Shown here: positions 34,773-44,193 of the stretch, piece by piece
Layout of the letters: the number at the start of each line of letters is the position of its first letter
Numbering within the stretch: the first letter of the stretch is position 1
Assembly (NCBI RefSeq): GCF_014763045.1
Contig: NZ_JACTAG010000002.1
Coordinates: 372,001 to 436,000 of the forward strand
From: Sulfitobacter aestuariivivens
GTDB taxonomy: Bacteria; Pseudomonadota; Alphaproteobacteria; Rhodobacterales; Rhodobacteraceae
Direction of reading: 5' to 3'
Length of the DNA stretch: 64,000 nt
Notes under the pieces: model-generated
What the model saw: the letters and a program-made list of their open reading frames with translations, nothing else
Told to the model about the DNA's origin: nothing
Databases searched by the model: none
Position numbers and translations under genes: made by a program

Positions 34773-35167
34773 TCCGATTTGCGTTCATCCTGCCCCTCTG
34801 GCTGAGCCTTGATGCCTGCACCCGCGATGAAACCATCCGTGCCTACGGCATGGGCGAGGGCACTTGGCGCCTTGTCGAATTGAACGGCGCATCCTTTGAG
34901 GCAACCGCAACCCTTGCGTTCACCGACCGCAACAAGATCGGCGGCACCGGCCCCTGCAACAGCTATACCGCAAGGATGGATGTCCCCTTCCCATGGTGGG
35001 GCACGGGCCCCATCGCGGCGACGCGCATGACATGCCCGGACGTCGCCGCAGAGACCGCTTATTTCACCGCCCTGAGTGCCGCAAAGCTGTCCGAAGTCCG
35101 CGACGCCAGGCTGATCCTCTCTGCCGAAGACGGCACCGCTTTGCTCATCTTCAGCGCCCGCGACTGA
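34769..35167 (+). CDS. META-domain lipoprotein (HslJ-like)
   Basis: This 132-residue protein has an N-terminal signal with lipobox LSLDAC (Cys near residue 17). A single META domain follows, with [30 protein letters not shown] and [18 protein letters not shown], all family hallmarks. HslJ-type proteins are linked to heat and drug stress in other bacteria. Its last 17 bp overlap the convergent end of recO. Confidence 0.9.
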   Translation: MIRFAFILPLWLSLDACTRDETIRAYGMGEGTWRLVELNGASFEATATLAFTDRNKIGGTGPCNSYTARMDVPFPWWGTGPIAATRMTCPDVAAETAYFTALSAAKLSEVRDARLILSAEDGTALLIFSARD

Positions 35168-35879
35168 ACAGCGCCACATAGCGCGCCCGCGCCGACGGCA
35201 ATGGCTTGTCACCCAGATCCTGCGCCAGATGCGTTTCCAGAAAATACCCTGTGGTTTGAAAAGCTTGCGCGATCTCGGCATCATCCGCGTCGCCTTCCCC
35301 GCGCAAAACGGGGGGCAAGGGCAGCAGGCGATCCGCCCATTCCCCCGCCCCCGCCTGCGACACCGCGCGACCGGATTTGGGCGAAACGTACAGCAATCCG
35401 TCCCGCGCGCCGGTCACCGCACAGGTATCCAGATCAAGGGCATAGCCCATCTCCTCCAGCAGCTTCAATTCCCATTGCAGATAGGCCAACGGCCACAGCG
35501 CCTGTTGATCCAGCAGATCAAGCAACGCTTCGGTTCGCCGGTACAGGGCGGCATGCGCCTCGCGCTCGGGCAGGCAGAATGACAACAGCGCAGTGACCGC
35601 ATTCAACCCTGAAAGCGACAGCCTGCTTTCCAACACCTGCGCAGCCCGACTGCGCACCGGCTCAACCGTGAAACTGCCAAGATGCGATTCCAGCCGGGCC
35701 CGCCAGACGACATCAAGCTGCGCCCCCGGCTGCAAAATAGGGGCAATCTTGCGACTGGTGCCGCCACGTACAACGCCCACATGGCGGCCCTGTGCAGGGG
35801 TAAACATCTCGATGATCGCCGACGTCTCGCCGTGTTTGCGCGCGCTCAGCAGAATTCCTTCATCGCGCCACTCAACCAC
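35151..35879 (-). CDS. recO: DNA repair protein RecO
   Basis: This 242-residue protein is taken from a GTG start at 35879 that gives the standard N terminus [17 protein letters not shown]; the frame continues upstream but without family similarity. The N-terminal OB-fold ([20 protein letters not shown]) is followed by a helical domain with [26 protein letters not shown] sequence. In RecFOR repair RecO anneals and loads RecA at gaps. The gene is often next to era in Alphaproteobacteria; here DUF1491 and a small gene separate them. Confidence 0.95.
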   Translation of the reverse strand: MVEWRDEGILLSARKHGETSAIIEMFTPAQGRHVGVVRGGTSRKIAPILQPGAQLDVVWRARLESHLGSFTVEPVRSRAAQVLESRLSLSGLNAVTALLSFCLPEREAHAALYRRTEALLDLLDQQALWPLAYLQWELKLLEEMGYALDLDTCAVTGARDGLLYVSPKSGRAVSQAGAGEWADRLLPLPPVLRGEGDADDAEIAQAFQTTGYFLETHLAQDLGDKPLPSARARYVALFSRGR

Positions 35880-35944
35880 CGCCTGCCCACCTTTCTGGTC
35901 CCTCGGGATCAAAGAACAATCACCGCCCTGCTTCAAGGCCTCCC

Positions 35945-35990
35945 TTGACCCGTCAGCAATTTTGCTATCTATTTAACCGATTCGTTAAAT
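35945..35990 (+). promoter_or_regulatory. Promoter with a palindromic operator
   Basis: TTGACC at 35945-35950 could be a -35 box, with TATCTA at 35966-35971 as -10 (spacing 15). Immediately after, ATTTAAC (35971-35977) and GTTAAAT (35984-35990) form a 7-bp inverted repeat around CGATTC, an 18-bp near-palindrome typical of TetR- or ArsR-type operators. It lies between the -10 box and the ribosome site of the gene at 36005, so a bound repressor would block transcription. Confidence 0.5.
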
Positions 35991-36004
35991 TAAAGGAGAG
36001 CACC

Positions 36005-36310
36005 ATGCGCGGCATCACCATCACCTACAGCTATGACGGCGACGAAGCGATCTGGCGCAGCGCCATCGCTGCCTTCATCACCGCCATCGAAGCTGACCCG
36101 GACATTGCCGGCAAGTTCGTCTATCAGGTCGCCGTCGCGGATGATGGCAAGACCCGCATCCATTGGGGTCGCTGGGACAGCACAGATACCCTGACCCATC
36201 TGCAATCACAGCCCTACTTCAAAACCTTCGCCAGCAGCATCAAGGACTTTGCCGGTGGGCCGCCCACGGCAACCGGGCACGACGTCACCCAGAAAACGAC
36301 CGGCTGGTAA
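36005..36310 (+). CDS. Small conserved protein, possibly of the antibiotic-biosynthesis-monooxygenase-like fold
   Basis: This 101-residue cytoplasmic protein follows a strong ribosome site (AAAGGAGAGCACC before ATG). RGITITYSYDGDEAIWRSAI, VYQVAVADDGKTRIHWGRWD and LQSQPYFKTFASSIKDF are consistent with a dimeric ferredoxin-like alpha/beta barrel half. The order of strands resembles ABM proteins, but no catalytic residues are certain. It sits on its own promoter with a palindromic operator and abuts the convergent DUF1491 stop. Confidence 0.7.
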   Translation: MRGITITYSYDGDEAIWRSAIAAFITAIEADPDIAGKFVYQVAVADDGKTRIHWGRWDSTDTLTHLQSQPYFKTFASSIKDFAGGPPTATGHDVTQKTTGW

Positions 36311-36640
36311 TCACGCCAGACCCTCTTCGTGCAACAAATGCCGCCCCTGCCGATCCTCAACTTCAATCACCCAAAGATCGGGGTCGAACTGGCGCTGGCG
36401 TGTAATCGCCGCATCCACATCGCTTTCGTCCCCGGATGACAATTCAACCCATGTGCGATCGCCCGTCAACAGATCAAAAGAGCGTTGAAAAACAACGGCC
36501 CGCCCATCCAGCGTAGCCAATTTGATCAGCACCGCACCGCCCGTGTCATCCCCATGGGCCACAACAAACGCCGGGATATCGTGCAGCCGCAACCGTGTCA
36601 GATAGGCATCCACCCAAAAGCGTGCCGTCAGACGGGTCAC
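36311..36640 (-). CDS. DUF1491 family protein
   Basis: This 109-residue protein matches DUF1491, found almost only in Alphaproteobacteria. The N terminus reads MTRLTARFWVDAYLTRL. GGAVLIKLATLDG, FQRSFDLLTGDRTW and DPDLWVIEVEDRQGRHLL follow. No enzymatic motif is visible and its function is unknown. It is preceded by a copy of the dispersed 22-bp motif and lies between era and the small gene at 36005. Confidence 0.93.
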   Translation of the reverse strand: MTRLTARFWVDAYLTRLRLHDIPAFVVAHGDDTGGAVLIKLATLDGRAVVFQRSFDLLTGDRTWVELSSGDESDVDAAITRQRQFDPDLWVIEVEDRQGRHLLHEEGLA

Positions 36641-36650
36641 GCTCCCGTCC

Positions 36651-36676
36651 TTTCACCCTTTTTCAAATACCTCTGC
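36651..36676 (-). repeat. Copy of dispersed intergenic motif
   Basis: The 26 bp here are identical, in reverse complement, to 18532-18557, including the core AGGTATTTGAAAAAGGG. The copy lies 38 bp downstream of the era stop and is oriented with era, as the other copies are with their genes, supporting a role at transcript 3' ends. Confidence 0.75.
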
Positions 36677-36713
36677 ACACCGCCCGCCAAGCCGCAGGAC
36701 ATCTGTGCGGCAC

Positions 36714-37622
36714 TCATCCGTTGCCGTCCTTGAAATCGAGCCCCATCTCAGCATAGCGCTCGGCTTCATCTAGCCAGCCGGGCCGTACCTTGACCTGCAG
36801 GAAAAGATGCACTTTGCGGCCCAGAAATTCTTCCAGTTCGTGGCGCGCGGCGGTCGAGACCGATTTGATCGTCTCGCCCTTCTTACCCAGCACGATGCCC
36901 TTATGCCCATCACGGACAACGTAGATCAACTGGTCTATCTTGCACGATCCGTCCTTGCGCTCTTCCCAGTTCTCCGTCTCGACCGTCAGCTGGTAGGGTA
37001 GTTCCTGATGCAGCCTCAGCGTCAGCTTTTCCCGCGTCATCTCAGCGGCGATCATCCGCATCGGCAGATCGGCGATCTGGTCCTCGGGGTAAAGCCACGG
37101 ACCCTCTGGCACCTCGCCCGCAAGCCAGTGCCGCAGGGTGTCGACCCCATGACCGCGCTCGGCAGATATCATGAAGGTTTCAGCAAAAGGATAGGCCGCG
37201 TTCAGCTTTTCGGTCAGCCCCAGCAGTACCGGTGCCTCAACCTTGTCGATCTTGTTGATCGCCAGCGCGACTTTGCGGCCCTGCCCGATGTCAGCCAGGC
37301 CCTCAAGGATTCGCTCCACACCTTCGGTCACACCCCGGTGCGCCTCGACCAGCAGCACCACCACATCCGCATCCGCTGCACCGCCCCAGGCGGCGGCGAC
37401 CATGGCGCGGTCCAGCCTGCGGCGGGGCTGAAAAAGGCCCGGCGTGTCCACAAAAACGATCTGGCTTTCCCCTTCGATCGCCACCCCTCTGATACGGGCG
37501 CGCGTGGTCTGCACCTTGTGTGTGACGATAGACACCTTTGCCCCCACCATACGGTTAAGCAGTGTGGATTTGCCCGCGTTGGGTTCTCCGATCAGGGCAA
37601 CAAATCCGGCGCGGGTGGTCAT
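36714..37622 (-). CDS. era: GTPase Era
   Basis: This 302-residue Ras-like GTPase is needed for 16S rRNA maturation and small-subunit assembly. G1 is [13 protein letters not shown]3 DTPGLF and G4 NKID. A C-terminal KH domain ([20 protein letters not shown]) binds the 3' end of 16S rRNA. It overlaps rnc by 4 bp, the usual gene pairing. Confidence 0.98.
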   Translation of the reverse strand: MTTRAGFVALIGEPNAGKSTLLNRMVGAKVSIVTHKVQTTRARIRGVAIEGESQIVFVDTPGLFQPRRRLDRAMVAAAWGGAADADVVVLLVEAHRGVTEGVERILEGLADIGQGRKVALAINKIDKVEAPVLLGLTEKLNAAYPFAETFMISAERGHGVDTLRHWLAGEVPEGPWLYPEDQIADLPMRMIAAEMTREKLTLRLHQELPYQLTVETENWEERKDGSCKIDQLIYVVRDGHKGIVLGKKGETIKSVSTAARHELEEFLGRKVHLFLQVKVRPGWLDEAERYAEMGLDFKDGNG

Positions 37623-38305
37623 TCTGAAGTCTCCAGTTGCGCCAGCAGACGCTTGGCAGCGGCCTGTTCGGCGGCACGTTTCGATGGCGCAGTGGCGACG
37701 GCGCTGGCGCCGTTTTCCAGCCGCGCCGAGATGGTGAAAACGGGCGCGTGATCCGGCCCGCTGCGATCGGTCTGCACATAGTCAGGCGGGGCCAGCTTGC
37801 GCGCCTGCGCCCATTCCTGCAAGGCCGTCTTGGCGTCGCGCGCGTCTTCTTCCACGGTCTCGATCCGCCGCCCCCACAGCGCCAGGATCATTGCCTTTGC
37901 CGCATCAAAACCTCCATCCAGATAGACCGCAGCAATGACGGCCTCAATGGCATCGCCCAACAGGGCTTGCTTGCGGCGCCCACCCGAGATCATCTCGGAA
38001 CGGCCCAGCTTCAGCACCTTGCCCAGATCAATCTGGCGCGCCACATCCGCACAGGTTTCTTTGCGCACCAACGCGTTAAAGCGCGGGGCCAGCTGCCCTT
38101 CGGTGGCATTGGGATCAAGCGCCAGAAGCGCCTCGGCCATCACCAGACCAAGCACACGGTCCCCAAGAAACTCAAGTCGCTGGTTGTCATCACGATTGGC
38201 CGACGACATCGACGCATGGGTCACCGCACGGCTGAGCAAAGCGGGGTCGGCGAAAGCATGTCCGATCCGGGCCTCAAAGGCCTTGAGGTCCCCGCTCAGT
38301 TTCAC
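37619..38305 (-). CDS. rnc: Ribonuclease III
   Basis: This 228-residue double-strand-specific endonuclease has the signature [20 protein letters not shown] (catalytic Glu and Asp) and a second acidic site in [20 protein letters not shown]-terminal double-stranded-RNA-binding domain begins near residue 158 ([17 protein letters not shown]). It processes rRNA precursors and other duplexes. It overlaps lepB and era by 4 bp each. Confidence 0.98.
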   Translation of the reverse strand: MKLSGDLKAFEARIGHAFADPALLSRAVTHASMSSANRDDNQRLEFLGDRVLGLVMAEALLALDPNATEGQLAPRFNALVRKETCADVARQIDLGKVLKLGRSEMISGGRRKQALLGDAIEAVIAAVYLDGGFDAAKAMILALWGRRIETVEEDARDAKTALQEWAQARKLAPPDYVQTDRSGPDHAPVFTISARLENGASAVATAPSKRAAEQAAAKRLLAQLETSE

Positions 38306-39138
38306 TCGATCTTCTCAAAGAAGCGATCCCCGCGCCAGGTCCAGAAGAACAGCATGGAACGCCCTGCAGAACTGAACATCACGCGGTCCGCACGGCCAAT
38401 AAGGTTCTCATAGGGCACAAATCCGACGCCATTGACCTGCTGCGCCAGACGGCTGTCAGCAGAATTATCGCGGTTATCACCCATAAAGAAATAGTGCCCT
38501 TCCGGAACAGTGTAGGTGCCCGTGCGGTCAGACTGCTGGTTGCCGATGTTCAGAATCGCATGGGTGGTACCGCCCGGCAGGGTTTCAAGCTGGCGGCCTT
38601 TTTCACACGCCCCGCCATTGCCGACCGGTCCGTTCTCGCACCGCGGTCGCACCCCTTGCGGGCCCTGCGGTTCCATCACTTCGCTGAACACACCGTCGTC
38701 AACGACCTTCACCGGCGCATCGTTGATGTGCAAGAGCCCTGCTTTCATCTGGATCGTATCGCCCGGCATGCCGATCAACCGCTTGATGTAATCGCGCCCT
38801 GACACCGGATGGCGGAAAACCACCACATCGCCCCGCTCCGGGTCGCCGCCCCAAAGCCGCGTGTTCTCTCCATCGGCCCAGCCACAGATATCCTTGGCGT
38901 CGATTTCGATCCCAAAGCGCGGCATCATGAGGCTGGGACAGGACGCATAAGAATAGCCGTAGGCCATCTTGTTCACAAAGAGGAAATCACCGATCAGCAA
39001 GGTCGGTTTCATCGACCCCGAGGGAATCCAGAAAGGCTGAAAGAACAGGGTGCGGAAGATGCCCGCGATCAGCAGCGCATAAACGATGGTCTTTATCGTT
39101 TCGACAATCGGATTGCCGGTTTTTTCCTTGGCGGCCAC
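38302..39138 (-). CDS. lepB: Signal peptidase I
   Basis: This 278-residue inner-membrane serine protease removes signal peptides from exported proteins. The N-terminal helix (about residues 17-35) is followed by the catalytic Ser42 in [13 protein letters not shown] and the Lys119 general base in [14 protein letters not shown]. Box E ([11 protein letters not shown]) is near the C terminus. It overlaps rnc by 4 bp. The 238 bp between lepB and acpS hold no recognised gene. Confidence 0.98.
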   Translation of the reverse strand: MAAKEKTGNPIVETIKTIVYALLIAGIFRTLFFQPFWIPSGSMKPTLLIGDFLFVNKMAYGYSYASCPSLMMPRFGIEIDAKDICGWADGENTRLWGGDPERGDVVVFRHPVSGRDYIKRLIGMPGDTIQMKAGLLHINDAPVKVVDDGVFSEVMEPQGPQGVRPRCENGPVGNGGACEKGRQLETLPGGTTHAILNIGNQQSDRTGTYTVPEGHYFFMGDNRDNSADSRLAQQVNGVGFVPYENLIGRADRVMFSSAGRSMLFFWTWRGDRFFEKIE

Positions 39139-39376
39139 GCAGGGCTCCTCTCTGCTCGTTTGAGGTTACATGCGCAGGGCGGGCGGTACTGTCAAGGTGC
39201 CCGCACGCGACGGCAGGCGCGGGTTTCCACCTCAGGCGCGCAAGGCGCGATGAATGGCCAGAGACATGAAGTTTTGGTGCGGGCGCGCGGCAGGCAAGGA
39301 CAACCCCTCGCCCGCGTCCGGTCAACCGGCAGACCGGGGGCTGCAAAAGCCCGGCCTGACACGCATCGCGCGCGTG

Positions 39377-39781
39377 TCAATCGGCAAGGGGCCGCGCTTC
39401 GATCACGACAAAGGCCTGCGCCCAGGGGTGATCATCCGTCAGGGTGACATGGATGATGGCCTCGTGCCCTGACGGCGTCATGCTGGCCAGCCGTTCCGCC
39501 GCCCAGCCTGTTACATGCATCACCGGTTGGCCGGTACGCAGATTGCTGACGGCCATGTCCTTCCACGCGATCCCCATGCGCAAGCCTGTGCCCAGCGCCT
39601 TTGAGCACGCCTCTTTCGCCGCCCAGCGTTTGGCATAGGTTCCGGCGGTGTCGTGTCGGCGCTCTGCCTTGTGCTGTTCGATGTCGGTGAAGACACGGTT
39701 GCGAAAGCGGTCACCAAAGCGATCCAGGGTCCCCTGAATGCGTTCAATGTTCGCGAGGTCTGTGCCAATGCCTAGGATCAT
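39377..39781 (-). CDS. acpS: Holo-[acyl-carrier-protein] synthase
   Basis: This 134-residue phosphopantetheinyl transferase loads coenzyme A-derived arm onto ACP. The start at 39781 gives [16 protein letters not shown]; an upstream frame extension has no similarity. The metal-binding Asp is in GIGTD and the Glu in [14 protein letters not shown]. It stands 70 bp downstream of a strong terminator, so transcription must begin between them. Confidence 0.96.
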   Translation of the reverse strand: MILGIGTDLANIERIQGTLDRFGDRFRNRVFTDIEQHKAERRHDTAGTYAKRWAAKEACSKALGTGLRMGIAWKDMAVSNLRTGQPVMHVTGWAAERLASMTPSGHEAIIHVTLTDDHPWAQAFVVIEARPLAD

Positions 39782-39840
39782 AGCTGAGCTTCTGTTTGGT
39801 ACCCGCCACCATAGCCCTGCGGGTCTGGCATCGAAAGAGC

Positions 39841-39880
39841 GAGTACAGAAAAAGGGCCGCCCCTGCGGGACGGCCCTCAA
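39841..39880 (-). terminator. Rho-independent terminator downstream of the four-helix-bundle gene
   Basis: On the minus strand AGGGCCG/CGGCCCT (39853-39859 with 39871-39877), with a G/C-rich inner stem, is followed by a T-tract (39852-39848). It ends 18-20 bp after the stop of the gene at 39898 and separates it from acpS. Confidence 0.85.
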
Positions 39881-39897
39881 CTCGTTACGTAAAAGCG

Positions 39898-40326
39898 TTA
39901 CGCGTTCTCGCGCGCCTCGACACGCTCAATCGCCTGGTCGACCTTGTGCTTCTGGGTCATCAGCGTGGCCTGCGTGGTGCCATCTGCTTCTTCAACAGCA
40001 GCTTCGTAAGCTTTCTTGAGGTGCTCTTCGCCGCGCGCAATCTCAGCCTTGATGGCGTCATCGTCCTGACCGGTCACGGCATCACGCACGCCGAGGAAGC
40101 TGCGGTGCAGACCCGCAAGGATCGATCCTTCTTCGTCGACGTTTTCACCAACCTTGCGCAAGTCCGCGCGCACGGCTGCGGCAAACTCGGCGCGCTCTGT
40201 CTTGAGCTCTGCCAGCATCGGCTTGAAATAGGTCTCTGTGGCGTGTTCAAATGCCTGCTCATAGCCATCACGGCTATCGACAAGGCGTGTGTAAAGTTCT
40301 TTCAGTTTTGCATAAGACTGGGACAT
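39898..40326 (-). CDS. PA2169-type four-helix-bundle protein (DUF2383-like)
   Basis: This 142-residue all-helical protein starts at 40326 ([21 protein letters not shown]) after an AAAAGGAGC ribosome site. It is highly charged, with [20 protein letters not shown] and [17 protein letters not shown] helices, and resembles stress-linked ferritin-like bundles of the PA2169/DUF2383 group. Whether it binds metal is unclear. It forms a single-gene unit between pdxJ and acpS, which are usually adjacent, with its own terminator. Confidence 0.85.
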   Translation of the reverse strand: MSQSYAKLKELYTRLVDSRDGYEQAFEHATETYFKPMLAELKTERAEFAAAVRADLRKVGENVDEEGSILAGLHRSFLGVRDAVTGQDDDAIKAEIARGEEHLKKAYEAAVEEADGTTQATLMTQKHKVDQAIERVEARENA

Positions 40327-40433
40327 AGGATGCTCCTTTTTGTCTTTTAGATTGCGTTCAGGGATAAAACGCCCGTCACGCAGCAAAGTTCAAAGAAACA
40401 TCGGGTAAATGTGTCGCACCCCCCACCGGGACA

Positions 40434-41177
40434 TCACGCCCGCGCATCGTCCATCAGTCGGCGCATTTCTGCAATCGCAGGCTTAAGTCCCAGGAATATC
40501 GCCTCGCCAATCAAAAAGTGGCCGATGTTCAGCTCGCGCACTTCGGGAAAGGCCGCCACGGGAGAAACCGTATCATAGGTCAGCCCGTGGCCTGCGTGTA
40601 CTTCCAGACCCAAGTCGTGGGCAAAGCGGGACATGTCTTCGAGTGCCTGCAGTTCTTTTTGCGCGTCCGGCCAGCGGCCTTCGGCAAACGCGTCGCAATA
40701 GGCCCCGGTGTGCAATTCGATCACCTGAGCCCCGATGCGATTGGCCGCTTCGATCTGGCGTTTGTCGGCCGCAATAAAGATCGACACCCGGCATCCTGCA
40801 TCGCGCAGAGGAGCGATGAAATGCGCCAGCTTGTTTTCCTCGCGCGCGACTTCCAGCCCACCTTCGGTCGTGCGTTCCTCGCGTTTTTCGGGGACGATGC
40901 AGACAGCGTGGGGTTTATGGCGCAGGGCGATCTGTTGCATCTCGTCGGTTGCGGCCATCTCGAAGTTCAGCGGCACATCAAGCACCTCCATCAGCCCCTC
41001 AATATCAGCGTCCGAGATATGGCGGCGGTCTTCGCGCAGGTGAGCCGTAATGCCATCGGCACCGGCATCCTGGGCAATGCGCGCGGCCCGCAGCGGGTCG
41101 GGGTAGGCCCCGCCACGGGCGTTTCGCACGGTGGCCACGTGATCGATATTGACGCCTAGTCTGAGCGGTTCGGCCAT
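40434..41177 (-). CDS. pdxJ: Pyridoxine 5'-phosphate synthase
   Basis: This 247-residue TIM-barrel enzyme condenses 1-deoxyxylulose 5-phosphate with 3-amino-2-oxopropyl phosphate in vitamin B6 synthesis. The first strand reads LRLGVNIDHVATVRNARGG, and GITAHLREDRRHI contains an active-site His. VCIVPEKREERTTEGGL supplies the Glu. HAGHGLTYDTV and ELNIGHFLIGEAIF bind the phosphate. The length is normal. Confidence 0.97.
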   Translation of the reverse strand: MAEPLRLGVNIDHVATVRNARGGAYPDPLRAARIAQDAGADGITAHLREDRRHISDADIEGLMEVLDVPLNFEMAATDEMQQIALRHKPHAVCIVPEKREERTTEGGLEVAREENKLAHFIAPLRDAGCRVSIFIAADKRQIEAANRIGAQVIELHTGAYCDAFAEGRWPDAQKELQALEDMSRFAHDLGLEVHAGHGLTYDTVSPVAAFPEVRELNIGHFLIGEAIFLGLKPAIAEMRRLMDDARA

Positions 41178-41234
41178 GGGATGGTCCTTGATCTAAGAGG
41201 TGCGGCAGGGCCGCACGCGATTTTTCCTGCTGAT

Positions 41235-41287
41235 GAGGGGGCCGCTGCCCCCTCAAACTCCCCCGAGGTATTTATGAAAAGGGTGAA
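41235..41287 (+). repeat. GC-rich hairpin joined to a variant of the dispersed motif
   Basis: A perfect 8-bp hairpin GAGGGGGC-CGCT-GCCCCCTC occupies 41235-41254. It is followed after AAACTCCCCC by GAGGTATTTATGAAAAGGG (41265-41283), one base longer than the other copies. The flanking genes both lie on the minus strand and the motif reads on the plus strand, unlike the other copies. Composite elements like this recur between genes in Rhodobacteraceae, as general knowledge. Confidence 0.6.
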
Positions 41288-41300
41288 GGGGTGCAAGCGT

Positions 41301-41987
41301 TTATCCTGCAGGTGGTTTTGACGAACGGCGTGCCGGTTCTTTGCGTTTGCCTTCGGCTTTGGCGGCAGCCTTGGCTTTCATCGCTTCGAATTTGGCCTTG
41401 ATCATGCCCCTGCGGCGTTTTTGGTAGGCGCGCAGTACCGGGACGCAGAGGTAGTAGGCGGCAGAGGCGCAGATCATGCCGGGAACGATCCCGCCGATGA
41501 GGTAGGGGTAGAAGACGTCGCGGGAAAATATCGCCAGCCCGGACCAATCCACGCGGGCATCCGTGAAGATCGCCAGCGCGTTTTGCCACAGATCGCTGCC
41601 TGCGTCGCCAAACTTGCGGCTGAGCGAGCGCAGCTCGCCTTCGGTCATTTCCGTGCCCAGCACCCAATGGCCGGTTTTCAGAGACGCCAGCGCGATGAAG
41701 ACGAAAGTTAGCGGATTGCCCACAAACGTTGCCATCAGCGAGGCAACAATATTGCCTTTCATCAGTCGCGCCAGCAGTGCCGCAAAGACAAAGTGAAAGC
41801 CGAAAAGGGGGGTGAATGTGACAAAGACACCGGCCCATATGCCCCGCGCGATTCGTTCGGGGCTGTCGGGCAACCGGCGCATGCGATGTTTGACGTAGTG
41901 AAACGCGCGCGTCCAACCGCCGCGCGGCCACAGAAATTCTGCGATCGCGCGTAGGGTGGGTTTTGGATCGCGGCGTTTGAAGATCAA
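41301..41987 (-). CDS. DUF2062 domain membrane protein
   Basis: This 228-residue protein has RRLPDSPERIARGIWAGVF and TFTPLFGFHFVFAALLARL-type sequence, the DUF2062 signature, with three to four membrane helices and a basic C-terminal tail (KAKFEAMKAKAAAKAEGKRK). It lies 30 bp downstream of rel and is probably in the same transcript. Function is unknown. Confidence 0.9.
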   Translation of the reverse strand: MIFKRRDPKPTLRAIAEFLWPRGGWTRAFHYVKHRMRRLPDSPERIARGIWAGVFVTFTPLFGFHFVFAALLARLMKGNIVASLMATFVGNPLTFVFIALASLKTGHWVLGTEMTEGELRSLSRKFGDAGSDLWQNALAIFTDARVDWSGLAIFSRDVFYPYLIGGIVPGMICASAAYYLCVPVLRAYQKRRRGMIKAKFEAMKAKAAAKAEGKRKEPARRSSKPPAG

Positions 41988-42017
41988 TTCAGAAGTCCAG
42001 TTTCAATGTCTGCCGTC

Positions 42018-44168
42018 TCAGGCGGTTTTCTCTGTGGGCATCTTGATGGCACCGTCCCTGCGGCGGGAAATGGCCGCCACATCGCTTTCCGCCTCCAGCG
42101 TTGTCATCAGCGAATGCAGATGTGCTGCATCCCTGAGATCCACATAGATCAGCAGACGGTAAAAGTCAGGTCGCCGTTCGATAAATTCCATGTCAGAAAT
42201 ATTGGCCGAGGCCTCGCCGATCAAGGTGCAGATACGCCCCAGCACCCCGGCACCGTTGCCCAGTGTGATATCGATCACAGCGCCATAGATGGCCGGGTGG
42301 CTGCCCTCGTGCCAGCGCAGATCGATCCAGCGTTCGGGCTGGTCCTCGTAAGCCGACAGGCGCGCGCAATCGATTGCGTGCACGGTCACGCCCTTGCCAC
42401 GGAAGGTGATGCCGACAATGCGTTCGCCGGGCAGCGGGCTGCAACACGGCGCGCGGTCAAAACTTTGCCCCGGTTTCAGGCCGACCACTGCGCGGGCGGA
42501 ATCTACCTGATCGCCGTCCTTGGGGGTGATATCAGGGTACACAGATTGCACGACTTCGTTGCCCGTGACTTCGGATCGGCCCAGTCGCGCCAGCACTTCG
42601 TCTGCGTTCTTGACCCGCATGTTCTTGGCCGCGGTGCGCAGGACCTTTTCCGTCACCCGTTTGCCAACATGCGAAAAGGCCGCCCGTGCCAGTTCCTGGC
42701 CCAGCTTGATGAACCTTTCGCGGTCCACCTCGCGCAGCGAGCGTCGGATCGCGGCCTTGGCCTTGCCGGTGGTGGCAATATCCAGCCAGGTAACCTGCGG
42801 TGTCTGACCCTGGGCGGTGATGATATCAATGGACTGGCCGTTCTTCACCCGCGTCCAGAGCGGGACACGCATGCCATCAACCTTGGCACCCACACAGGCG
42901 TTGCCGATACGTGTGTGGATGGCATAGGCAAAATCGATCGGCGTTGCGCCACGCGGCAATTTCACCACGTCACCCTTCGGCGTAAAGCAGAACACCTGGT
43001 CGGCATACATCTCAAGCTTGACGGCCTCCAGGAAATCCTCGTGATCTTCTTCGGCGTCGAACTGTTCGGTCAGTTGATTGATCCACTTCGCCGGATCGAC
43101 GGCGAAGGGGTTTCTTGAACGGACGCCGTCGCGGTAGGACCAATGTGCGGCCACGCCGGTTTCGGCCACGTCGTGCATCTGGCCGGTGCGGATCTGCACC
43201 TCGACCCGCTTGCCGTCGCGGCCCGACACCGTGGTGTGAATGGACCGGTACCCATTGGTCTTGGGCTGGCTGATGTAGTCCTTGAACCGCCCCGGGACGG
43301 CACGCCAGCGCCGGTGGATCGCGCCCAGCGTCCGATAACAGTCTTCTTCCGACTGGGTCAGAACACGAAAGCCGTAGATGTCGCTGAGGCGGCTAAAACT
43401 TTGTTCCTTCTCTTCCATCTTGCGCCAGATGGAATAGGGCTTTTTGGCGCGGCCAAAGACATCGGCTTCGATCCCCGCCTTTTCAAGCTCTGCGCGCATG
43501 TCACCCGTGATCCGCTGGATCACGTCGCCGGTTTCACGTTGCAGGGTGATGAAACGGCGGATGATGCTGGCGCGCGCCTCGGGGTTGAGTACACGAAAAG
43601 CGAGATCTTCAAGTTCCTCGCGCATCCACTGCATCCCCATGCGGCCTGCCAGCGGCGCGTAAATGTCCATCGTCTCGCGCGCTTTCTGGTGCTGCTTGTC
43701 GGTGCGCATGGATTTGATGGTGCGCATGTTGTGCAGACGGTCGGCGAGCTTGACAAGAATGACCCGCAGGTCCTTGGACATCGCCATGAAAAGCTTGCGA
43801 AAGTTCTCTGCCTGTTTGGTCTCGGATGAATTGAGCTGCAGGTTCGTCAGCTTGGTCACGCCATCGACAAGTTCGGCGACTTCGCGGCCGAACCGTTTTT
43901 CGACCACGGCATAGGATGCCTTGGTGTCCTCAATGGTGTCATGCAGCAAGGCTGTGATGATCGTCGCGTCATCAAGCTGCTGTTCGGTCAGGATGGCTGC
44001 GACCGAAACGGGGTGCGTGAAGTAAGGCTCGCCTGAATGGCGGAACTGACCTTCGTGCATCTCTGCGCCAAAGGCAAAGGCGTCGCGGATCAGCGCCTCG
44101 TTGGTTTTCGGGTTGTAGCCCTGAACAAGAACGATGAGGTCATCGGCAGTCATTTCGGCGTTCATCAT
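42018..44168 (-). CDS. rel: Bifunctional (p)ppGpp synthetase/hydrolase
   Basis: This 716-residue stringent-response enzyme has an intact HD hydrolase site (His52, then His76-Asp77 in LLHDTIEDT) and a synthetase domain with RFKDYISQPKTNGYRSIHTT. The RxKD form marks a bifunctional Rel rather than a RelA-only enzyme. TGS (FCFTPKGDVVKLPRGATPID) and C-terminal ACT domains follow. It is the only such enzyme in the window and lies next to rpoZ, whose omega subunit takes part in ppGpp binding in some bacteria. Confidence 0.97.
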   Translation of the reverse strand: MMNAEMTADDLIVLVQGYNPKTNEALIRDAFAFGAEMHEGQFRHSGEPYFTHPVSVAAILTEQQLDDATIITALLHDTIEDTKASYAVVEKRFGREVAELVDGVTKLTNLQLNSSETKQAENFRKLFMAMSKDLRVILVKLADRLHNMRTIKSMRTDKQHQKARETMDIYAPLAGRMGMQWMREELEDLAFRVLNPEARASIIRRFITLQRETGDVIQRITGDMRAELEKAGIEADVFGRAKKPYSIWRKMEEKEQSFSRLSDIYGFRVLTQSEEDCYRTLGAIHRRWRAVPGRFKDYISQPKTNGYRSIHTTVSGRDGKRVEVQIRTGQMHDVAETGVAAHWSYRDGVRSRNPFAVDPAKWINQLTEQFDAEEDHEDFLEAVKLEMYADQVFCFTPKGDVVKLPRGATPIDFAYAIHTRIGNACVGAKVDGMRVPLWTRVKNGQSIDIITAQGQTPQVTWLDIATTGKAKAAIRRSLREVDRERFIKLGQELARAAFSHVGKRVTEKVLRTAAKNMRVKNADEVLARLGRSEVTGNEVVQSVYPDITPKDGDQVDSARAVVGLKPGQSFDRAPCCSPLPGERIVGITFRGKGVTVHAIDCARLSAYEDQPERWIDLRWHEGSHPAIYGAVIDITLGNGAGVLGRICTLIGEASANISDMEFIERRPDFYRLLIYVDLRDAAHLHSLMTTLEAESDVAAISRRRDGAIKMPTEKTA

Positions 44169-44193
44169 GCCGTCAGCCTTTGCCTCTGGGGTG

